Assembly: GCA_030789695.1 (NCBI GenBank)
Contig: CM061142.1
Location: 283,032,165-283,096,164, forward strand
DNA length: 64,000 bases
Source: Scilla litardierei
Taxonomy: Eukaryota > Streptophyta > Magnoliopsida > Asparagales > Asparagaceae
Direction of reading: 5' to 3'
A program made the position numbers and the translations under genes. The notes under the pieces were generated by a model that saw only the letters and a list, made by a program, of their open reading frames with translations, was not told where the DNA came from and did no database searches. Shown one piece after another: positions 56,701-64,000 of this stretch (its first letter is position 1; the number at the start of each line of letters is the position of its first letter).

Positions 56701-57798
56701 GGGGCTCCGGGGGTGGTCCGGCGGCGTCTCAGATGTTGGGCGGATCTCCGAGGGCGCTCCGTGGGGGTCGGACGGCGATGAGCATGGGTCGAAGGCGAGG
56801 CGGCGGACACGGCTCCGAGGTGGCGTGGTCAGACGGCGAGCGGAGCTTCGAGCTCGAAGGTGGTGGTCGAGCAGCGTAGCGCCGCTGGGTTGGAGGAGAG
56901 ACAGAAGAGAGAGAAAGCGAGTGACAGAGAGGGTGAGAGAGAGGGCTGAGAGAGTGTGTGTATGGCTTGATGAAGATGGGTTCCGCATGGGTTCAAGCGG
57001 GCTTTGGGGTTTTAGCTTGAGGGAAGATAGGTTAGGAGTATTTTTATAGGTTAAATAAATTAATACTAAATTAGTATTAGTTGGTATTTAGTCAAGGGTA
57101 ATTAATAGGTTGGGTGGGTAATTAATGAAACTTTAGACTAAATATTAAATAAGTTAGACTAAGTTAGGAAACTTTTGTGAGATGTCTAAACGTGTTAGGC
57201 ATTGGGGTTAATAGTAATTAGTAACTAGGTTAATGTAATTAAAAGAGGTTAAAAGTCATTAGTAAAAAAATCATTTTGTAACGAAATTACGATTTTGCCC
57301 CTACTAGTAAACGTGTCTGAAAAATTACGAAAACATACCCACTGGATCGTATCGTCACGAGAATCGCGAATACAAAGTCCGATTCACGGTTTGAGCTATG
57401 GAAATATGAGTCGTGGGCCAAAACGTTTAGGAAGCGGGTTTACGGGTTTTCTACTGATTTGTCGTCAGAAAATTACGAAATTAAGGTGGAAACCTACAAA
57501 TGATCATTGAATGTTACTGTAAAAGTTTGAAATCGTTTTGATGATGTTTGTATGGAAAATAAATTCATTAAGTCAAAACGGTAATAACTGAAAATGAATT
57601 TTATCAGAAATTTTTTGAGTATTTGATGAAATCCGACCTTACTAAAATACTCCATAACTAGTCTGGTACTTCAAAATATTTTTATAAAATTTTTTTGAAA
57701 TCAGTAAAACTTCTGACAAACCATTATAAAATAGTTTAAAAATTGAAAAATTGGTCAAATACGTAAATAGTTTGTCTTGATGAAAACAGGCCATTACA
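53730..57798 (-). repeat. L1 right LTR (5' LTR in element sense)
   Basis: 4,069 bp, partner of 48814-52881 with the same internal duplications and GC-rich island. Followed by TSD GTTTG (57799-57803). Confidence 0.93.
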
Positions 57799-57803
57799 GT
57801 TTG

Positions 57804-58325
57804 GAAGATGGAGCTCGGATCATGACGGGTGTCGTATCCTTCCTGCCTCTAATAGTCACTGCCGCTACTGAATTAATGTGTCCGGTGTTCCTCCTTGGAT
57901 TTACTTCCGGTTGTGATGGCTGTTGGTTTTGTTCTCTAGCCAACATAGTCATCAATTTCGCCAATTGTGCAACAATGGTGTTGAGATTTTTCTGGCCCGG
58001 TACCAACTCAGCATTGACCTTATCTTGTGCGGCCATAAACTACTCGACCCTTGTCTCATGAGCAGACTTTTGTGGCACCTGCTATGGGTTTTGCGGCCGC
58101 CAACTCTGATTATAACCATGGGTTTATAAGGCCCCTCCCGCTGTCTATGTTGAAATTAGTGCTGCTGAGGTGGCCTTTGCTGATATTGTTGCTGCTAAGG
58201 TGGTGGGCGAGCTTGTTTTTGCTGGGGTGGTTGTTACTAAGGAGGGTTCAAGGCTCCGCTGATGTTTGCATAAGAAAATCTGGGGTGAGTTTTCCAAGAG
58301 GAATTCGCCCAAGATGCGTTGCCTC
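57804..58325 (-). pseudogene. gag: G4 gag, C-terminal part
   Basis: Minus strand: a proline/glutamine-rich part (58040-58300) is followed by a helix with PGQKNLNTIVAQLAKLMTML, QPSQPEVNPRRNTGHINSV and VTIRGRKDTTP, the usual link between gag and protease (compare G3 QPETNHRAQANAVVLVTTRGG). It is broken by stops, cut downstream by L1 and upstream by C2 at 58326. The gag N-terminus and 5' LTR of G4 are outside the window. Confidence 0.8.
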
Positions 58326-59735
58326 TGTTGGAGATAACGTGTTGTTGGATAAAACGATCGATGACTTCATGTTTGATGATAACAAACATGTGCGAATGAT
58401 TTAATGTGTGTGCTAAGTGTTTTCAGGAATGGCACTCTCGTGAATACTCAAAGAGAGACTAGCCAAAAGTGATGGAGGAATTGCTATACACACTTCAAGT
58501 GGACTAAGTTAAAGATGGAGAATATGGCTACAACAATTGGACTAAGTCAAAGAAGAGAAGATAATGAGCAAATCAATTCAAATCCACATTTGAATTGATT
58601 CAAATCAATTGGTGCAATATTCAAATCCTAATGCCATGAAAATTGGATACTTGGTCAAAGATGGAGAGATATGGAGAATCTCATGCAAATCAAAGGTGAT
58701 TAAATAAGATCTAATTCAAATCCTATAGCTACACAAATTGAATTCCATAGCCATCCATATTCAAACTCCATATCCAAAGAGATTCATTCAAATCCTAATG
58801 AATTTAGGATTCCTTTCCATCTTCATCAAATAAGGGATTCTAATTGATCCTATCATATCCCATCCTCTACTATATAAACACACATTCAAAGAGAGGGATT
58901 TTAGGGAGAGAAAAACCAAACAAAGTGGGGAAATTTGCAGCCAACACAAGAGACAGAGGGGAGGCCGCAAGTTATCAAGGTGAAATCCATAAATTGCGCA
59001 ACATAGAATCATCGCCTTGCTCCAAAGCTTCATCCTCATCTCCTCTCCAAGAGCTCCATTGCCATACTCTTTTATCTAGGCCCCAACTTCCTATCTCCCA
59101 TAGCCAAAGCTCTATAAGCCCATTAAGGCTGCAACTTTCATCTCCCAATCCTCCACCTTGCACAACTTCTCCTTCAACCTTGCACGCAAGTACAATAGCC
59201 AAGAGTTCTTTCATTGTGCAACCACACAAGGAGGTCAGAAGTTTTGCAAGAACCTACACCTTGGCCACAAGTTGATAAGGGGAAGAGAGGGTTCATTGCT
59301 CAAGTATCCATCCATAGCCTTGGCGGCAAGTTCCATTGGAGAGAGCTTCAAACATTGTGCAACATAAAGGAGGAGCTTCACCACATATTGTGCAACACAA
59401 GGAGGAGAGCATGTAAGGGCCGTAAGTTTCAAGGAGGAGCCCAAGTCACCTAGGCCGCAACTTCCAGAGCCAAGGACGTGCCGTTGGCGATGACATCCAG
59501 TCAGATACAATCTGACTTGAGCTGATTGACAGAGACGACTGTCGCTACACAAACTGATATTCTCTAAACTCTTAAATATTATTTTGTGTAGTTGTATAGA
59601 TCTCTGTAGGGGAAACTTTACCATTGATACATGTTTTGGGGATTTGTCTAGTGGGAGGTAGACAAGAGGGTCTTGACGAATTGTAGCTAGTCAAGATAGA
59701 GCGTTTACTAGGTTGATAGTGTTTTGCACTGGTGG
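58326..59735 (+). mobile_element. C2: copia-type LTR sequence inserted in G4 gag
   Basis: G4 gag similarity stops at 58325 and TGTTGGAGATAACG starts a sequence of copia-LTR character: TTTGATGATAACAAACATG shortly after the start, a plus-strand TATATAAA at 58871-58878, and a leader with repeated TTGTGCAACACAAGGAGG-type units (59213-59410). It is broken at 59735 by T2. Its other end lies outside the window, so TSD and completeness cannot be checked. Confidence 0.6.
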
Positions 59736-60049
59736 TGTAATGACCCCAATTTCCATGTACGCGTATTGATACGTATTTTTATGTAAATGCATACGTATAT
59801 TTTGGGAAGTATGCTTATATTTTTCTTTTAATTTTTTGGTGTATGATTTATTTTTAAAGGATTTTAAACTCATCATTTGATTTTAGTAAACAGGAGTATA
59901 TGGATGCATACTTGTATTTAGGATGTATATGGTATTTCTTCATGTATTCTTATTTTCTAAAAATACAAAAGCTAAAATATTTTTAATCATGACACATATG
60001 TTAGTTATGTGTCATCTTATTAGCTAAAGAGAAACACATGGCTCTCATC
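59736..60049 (+). mobile_element. T2: start of a Tekay-type gypsy LTR
   Basis: TGTAATGACCCCAATTTCC is a typical start of a long chromovirus LTR (compare TGTAACGACTGC in T1 and TGTAACGAC in L1). 314 bases are visible before C3 begins. Contains repeated ATACGTAT-like sequence near 59760-59800. The remainder is beyond the window. Confidence 0.45.
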
Positions 60050-60410
60050 TGTTGAGTATTGGTGTTTCATACCAATCTTATTTTGATGACGATCACAACA
60101 TTATGTTGTTGCCAATAAATCTCATGTTTTAGTCTCTCAGTTTATTTCAAGGATATCTTTCTTGGAGACTAATCACTTGGTGCAAGGATGGACATCAAGT
60201 GAAGAAGTACCATAGTTTGGACTCAAGGAGTGCCAAAGCTTGGAGATGGTGGAGAGCACTCAAGGAATCAAGATTGAAGACTTACACTCTTTGAGAAGCA
60301 TGGTAATCAATGTAATTTACTTTATTGCTTTCTCTCTCTTTTGAGTCTAGGGTTAATGTAATGCCTTGTTAGATGGTTTACTCATTCATGCATATGCATT
60401 TAACCATCTT
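60050..60410 (+). mobile_element. C3: LTR of a copia-type element, part 1 (U3 start)
   Basis: TGTTGAGTATTGGTGTTTCA starts sequence with TTTTGATGACGATCACAAC, the style of the S1/C2 U3 starts. It is interrupted by T1 after ATCTT (60406-60410) and continues from 62892. Boundary at 60050 is inferred from the TG start. Confidence 0.5.
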
Positions 60411-60689
60411 TGTAACGACTGCTTTTCATGTATCTGGATTTAATATAATATAATATATGTTTTGGTGGATTTTCTCCTCATGTGTGGTTTTCGTCTCCGT
60501 AGCTTTCATTTTCGATCGATTCGTCGTATTTTCTTGTTTCTTCCTTAGGATCGTCGATTTCAAAGTGTGTCACTCATGACGGACTTCATAACGGTCGTAT
60601 CTAACTATTAGATCAAGCCTAGGAGTCTTAGGAATCGATCCCGGGGCCTCGCGCTCCGTATCGGAACTTTTGGTGCTCATTAGCCGGTA

Positions 60690-61100
60690 TAAGAAGGGGC
60701 ACCGACCGACTAGATGACGATCCAGTCGGTCGGCAATCCTTCTTGGACCGACTAGTTAGCTTTCTAAATTTCTCAGGAGTTACTGTTTATCGTTAGTCGG
60801 TCTAAGAACGTTGGTTGACCGACTAGGTTGCAAACTAGTCGGTCGGCAATGCTTCTTTAACCGACTAACACATCATCTTAATTTTAGTTGAGTTACTGTT
60901 TACTCTTAGTCGGTCTAAGAACATTCATCGACCGACTAGATGCTAAACTAGTCGGTCAGTATTTGTTCATGGACCGACTAACTCTAAATCCTATTTTCGT
61001 TCAGGAGTTACTGTTTGCACTTAGTCGGTCTGCGTTGGTCGACCGACCGAATAGTTGCCAAACTAGTCGGTCAGTGGTTGCTCTTTGACCGACTAACTAG
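60690..61100. repeat. GACCGACTAG / AGTCGGTC motif cluster in T1
   Basis: About eight sites read CTAGTCGGTC or its complement GACCGACTAG, arranged as facing pairs separated by about 15-25 bases (for example GACCGACTAG..CAGTCGGTCGG at about 60704-60737). Lies just upstream of the TATA box at 61139. Confidence 0.85.
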
Positions 61101-61847
61101 TGTTGAAACCCTAATTTCTGGGCAGCCGCCAGCCCAACCTATTTAAACCCAACCCAAACGTTTTCTTCTTCCTCAACACGACCCAAAACCCTAAAATCTT
61201 CCCCCTTGAGCCCCCATCTTCCTCCAAGCTTCAATCCTTCATTCCAAGCCCTAAATCCATCATCCAAACCATCCATTCACTCTATCTACCCCTCATCTTC
61301 CCCAAAATCTCACCAAATCCATCAAAATCCCCAAATCCCCCAAAACCCTAGTTTTCCCAAACTTCTCCATTTGCTTCCAGATCTGATCCTAGGGTTCCCC
61401 GGAGTGTTTCTTCCGCCTCCTCTCGGTAAGAAATCGATCTATCGTTATTTTCATAACCTATTTATAATTTTGTGAAACCCTAATAAATTTCATGTTGTTT
61501 GGTGTTTGTTTCCCCCATAACAGCGATTTCCCCGTAGATTAGCATCCGTGAGACAAAGTGGTCGTCATCCCCGGTGCTAGGCAAGTGAAACTTGCCACTT
61601 AGGGTTTAGGCCATGTTTTAGGCCATTTGCTTGTTGTAGGCGTAAAAGAGGCTAGGCGACGAAATGATACTCGCCTAGGCGCAAATTGGGGAACTAGCTT
61701 GACAACGAAGCTAGTTCCGACATTTAGCATGTTGCACAATTACCATGTCATGTTTACTTTCCATTAACGGTACGCGAATTAATTGTCATGTCATTGCATT
61801 CTTTAAGTGTTGCTGTGATTGCGTAGCTTTGCTACGATGTTTGTGTT

Positions 61848-62235
61848 CCTGGCTTGTGTTCCAGAAGCGAGCCCTGTAGTTGGAAACCCCAACGCTCGGA
61901 TACCGGCTAGGTGCACCCCTATGCCAAATACACTTCCTGGCTCGTGTTCCAGAAGCGAGCTCAGTGAGTTGGAAATCCCAACGCTCGACACATATGGGTG
62001 GGGTAAGAGATAAGCGGACTGAGCCCCGAGTTGGCCTGATCCGCCACTCCGGCCAGTAGGTGGACTCTCTAGTGCACAAGTGATTAATAGTGATAGAGAT
62101 AAGCGGACTGAGCCACGAGATGGCCAGCAGGTGGACTCTCTATGCACTAAGTGATAAGTGATAAGTGTTATTAATAGTGATAGAGATAAGCGGACTGAGC
62201 CACGAGATGGCCAGCAGGTGGACTCTCTGTGCACT
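61848..62235 (+). repeat. T1 tandem repeats, 87-89-bp period
   Basis: A unit with GTGTTCCAGAAGCGAG occurs near 61855 and 61944. A second type, GAGATAAGCGGACTGAGCC, occurs near 62007, 62096 and 62183. Both have steps of 87-89 bases. Downstream of the TATA box, so probably transcribed. Confidence 0.8.
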
Positions 62236-62438
62236 AAGTGTTAAATGATAAGTGATTTAGTGATTTGGTAGCTTTTGCTACATTGTGCGTGCTTGCCTCT
62301 CTTTTAAACTGTTGCATCATACTTAATTGCCATGTCATTGCTTAATATTATAAGTGCTAGGTTGCTAGTTACTTTCAGTTTCCTTGCTCAAGTCTTTTAG
62401 ACTTGCTGACATGTGCCCCTTTCTCTTTTGGGTGACGC

Positions 62439-62546
62439 ATGTTAGACCTTGAGCCCGAGTTACTTGCGGAGGGTGAGGTGTTTGCGGACGCCGAGCTTGC
62501 GCCCGTGTTGGTCGAGGACTTCGTAGACACTGGAGATCAGTCTTAG
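62439..62546 (+). CDS. Short acidic ORF in T1 leader (hypothetical)
   Basis: 35 codons, ATG 62439 to TAG 62544-62546, starting MLDLEPELLAEGEVFADAEL. It is strongly acidic and GC-rich compared with its flanks. I do not recognise it. It could be an upstream ORF of the element transcript or chance. Only comparison with other LTR copies would tell. Confidence 0.25.
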   Translation: MLDLEPELLAEGEVFADAELAPVLVEDFVDTGDQS

Positions 62547-62972
62547 TGTCTACGTCTAGTTTTGTTATCTCTTTTGGGCTGTCGGTGTGTGGCACCTAGT
62601 TTGATACTCTGTTATATTTGTCTTTTGTTTGGCCTTGTTCTTGGCCTTTAGACTCTTCCTTTTAGCCTGGTGGCTTTTCTGTGATGTTGAATATTTTGTG
62701 GACAAACTTTGGGATTGGTATATCATATCCGTCTCATGTTATTATTATTATTGTTGTTGTTTCGATTGCAATTACAGGGACCTGCTTATACTAAATTTAC
62801 GCTTATCAGGCGTGAGGCTTCACAGCTCCACGTTTGAGCGGACCTTGTCACGTCTCGCCTCCATTTTAGGGAAGCGGGTCGTGACAATCTTAGTGAACCT
62901 TAGGATTATCATAGAATCCAACCCAATAGGTTCACTCTGTCCAAAGACTCATTTGGAGTCTCTGGCTTTCCG

Positions 62973-63500
62973 TCAGTCGCCTGCTTAAGGAAACACAGTC
63001 GACTGGGTGATTTCCAGTCGCCTGTAGATCCTTCTACAGTCGCCTGACATGCACAGCTCAAGTCAACATTTCAATTGACTCAAACTTGAGCTTTACGCAC
63101 AGTCGTCTGTCAATCAGTATACAGTCGCCTGTATTTTCACATTTGCCTGGAGATTGGTCATCAGTCGCATGTATAGCGTAAGTGCAATCACTGCATCTCT
63201 CTGTCTTCTCTCCATATTTTACAGTAGTCGACTGATGTATAATGTACAGTCGCCTGACTATTTGACAGACGACTGTAGTATTAACATCAGTCGCCTATGC
63301 GAAGAATTGGAGAAAGAGTGCAGCTCTCTGTTTCGATCCATCCCCTGCAGCAGTCGTCTGCTGAAGGATTCACAGGCGCCTGTCCTGTTTGTCAGTCGAC
63401 TGTATTGTCTTCTTCAGTCGACTGTCCTGGCTCAGATTATAGCCGTTGGATATTTTCTAGCCGTTGATCAGTCGACTGTCTTTTGATCATCAGTCGACTG
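62973..63500. repeat. CAGTCGACTG motif array in C3
   Basis: About 17 sites: CAGTCGCCTG (for example 62973, 63014, 63037), perfect palindrome CAGTCGACTG (for example 62996, 63391, 63414, 63468, 63490), and CAGTCGTCTG (for example 63100, 63351). Ends about 90 bases before the TATA box. Confidence 0.88.
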
Positions 63501-63884
63501 TTCCTGTCGTTTTCACCCAGTTTCTAGCCGTTGCAGATTTGTTCATTTGGCTGTTTCTTTGGGTTTTTGGGCTTGATATAGGATTCCTATATATATGAGT
63601 GTGCTGCCATCACTTGAGACTTCTTGACAACACTTGATAACTCTTGACTCTATAGAAAATCTCAAGAGATCAATAAGCAACTCTCAAGCTCCCTCATTTC
63701 CATCTATTGAGCACTCATCTTTCTTCATGCATTGAAGTCCTGCTCAAGGAAAATCATCCAATTGCTTTCAATCATATTCCAACACTTAGAGATCCTCTTC
63801 CATGCCTTGCATTCATTCATGTGTAAGCATCTCAAGGCATAGGTAAGAGTATTTACTTTACTTGGTGTAATTTGTCTTCCTATT

Positions 63885-64000
63885 TCTCTTTGTGGGATTA
63901 GGATACTCTCTTTGTGGGAGTTTCTCTCTTTGTGGGAGGTTGTCTCTTTGTGGGACTAGGGAATTCTCTTTGTGGGAATTAACTCTCTTTGTGGGAGTTC
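63885..64000 (+). repeat. TCTCTTTGTGGGA tandem repeat at window edge
   Basis: CTCTTTGTGGGA recurs six or seven times at steps of roughly 15-22 bases with short variable spacers, downstream of the C3 TATA box, and continues past the window. Confidence 0.85.

Larger units (their letters stand above)
48814..57798 (-). mobile_element. L1: LARD-like element with about 4.07-kb LTRs and an 848-bp interior
   Basis: Two direct repeats, 48814-52881 (4,068 bp) and 53730-57798 (4,069 bp), both TGTAACGAC..GGCC(G/A)TTACA, enclose 52882-53729. The TSD is GTTTG at 48809-48813 and 57799-57803. On the minus strand the interior ends in TTTTAAGGAGGGTAGGA directly before TGTAACGGCC, a polypurine tract plus LTR start like that of Tekay-type chromoviruses; hence minus orientation. 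No gag or pol is present. Long LTRs with a noncoding interior fit LARDs (large retrotransposon derivatives). The LTRs differ at scattered positions by eye, suggesting a recent insertion. It sits in G4 gag-protease. Confidence 0.93.
60411..62886 (+). mobile_element. T1: solo LTR of a Tekay-type Ty3/gypsy element
   Basis: 2,476 bp starting TGTAACGACT and ending GGTCGTGACA, so the termini are an imperfect inverted repeat. The TSD is ATCTT at 60406-60410 and 62887-62891. No internal region, primer site or polypurine tract is present, so it is a solo LTR left by recombination. It contains a GACCGACTAG motif cluster (60690-61100), a TATTTAAA box at 61139-61146, an 88-89-bp tandem repeat and a short acidic ORF. 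Confidence 0.85.
62892..64000 (+). mobile_element. C3: LTR of a copia-type element, part 2 (U3/R)
   Basis: Continuation of C3 after T1. A CAGTCGACTG/CAGTCGCCTG motif array spans 62973-63500, followed by a plus-strand TATA (TATATATATGAG, about 63589-63600) and a transcribed-leader-like part that ends in a short tandem repeat at the window edge. No coding sequence is seen. Confidence 0.55.

Noticed and set aside
59736..62886. A single 3.15-kb solo LTR from TGTAATGACC to CGTGACA
   Set aside because: Flanking bases GGTGG and ATCTT do not match. Starting at TGTAACGACT (60411) gives a perfect ATCTT duplication, so the LTR is 60411-62886 and 59736-60049 is a separate fragment.

Overview
This window is plant nuclear DNA made almost entirely of nested LTR retrotransposons. 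I see no host protein gene, rRNA or tRNA gene. Plant origin is shown by the families present: Ty1/copia elements primed by initiator-tRNA-Met (TGGTATCAGAGC), Athila-like Ty3/gypsy elements primed by a tRNA-Asp-type site (TGGCGCCGTTGCCGGGGA), a Tat/Retand-like Ty3/gypsy element, and very long Tekay-like LTRs of the TGTAAC..GTTACA type. The nesting fits a large, repeat-rich angiosperm genome, probably heterochromatin. The species cannot be read from the window.

Base layer: two minus-strand Athila-like elements, called G1 (left) and G4 (middle and right). G1 shows its protease and gag C-terminus at 1-1846, gag N-terminus at 10052-10609, primer site at 10782-10798 and LTR sequence from 10806. G4 shows LTR sequence at 30257-30999, an ATHILA-type ORF at about 32955-34793, a motif array at 46787-47530, gag/protease at 47640-48808 and gag at 57804-58325.

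Insertions into that layer, with target-site duplications (TSDs) found by eye: C1, a complete Ty1/copia element, 1847-10046 (+), TSD TCTGC; S1, a SIRE/Maximus-like copia element, 13110-30256 (-), left terminus damaged and no TSD found; R1, a pol-less Tat/Retand-like element, 15188-22794, inside S1, TSD CTCGG; G3, a pol-less Athila-like element, 35254-46781 (+), inside G4, TSD GGTAG; L1, a LARD-like element with two LTRs of about 4.07 kb around 848 bp, 48814-57798 (-), inside G4 gag, TSD GTTTG. At the right end is a cascade: copia LTR C2 (from 58326) in G4 gag, gypsy LTR start T2 (from 59736) in C2, copia-type LTR C3 (from 60050) in T2, and solo LTR T1 (60411-62886, TSD ATCTT) in C3.

C1 is the only element with a near-complete gag-pol frame, with two in-frame stops. 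S1 has gag-pol broken by stops, frame changes and a duplication. R1, G3 and G4 carry gag (G3 and G4 also protease) but no reverse transcriptase or integrase, so they must have depended on enzymes from elsewhere. The best-preserved coding unit is an antisense, apparently spliced three-exon gene in R1 (16776-18821, +) with its own TATA box.

The most unusual feature across the window is a set of short near-palindromes with a CG-containing core. Each family repeats its own version many times in its LTR, leader or internal spacer: TTGGTCGACCAA in C1 and S1, CACTCGGTCGAGTG in G4, CTCGGGCCGAG in G3, CCGATCGGGTGAG in G1, GACCGACTAG in T1 and CAGTCGACTG in C3.
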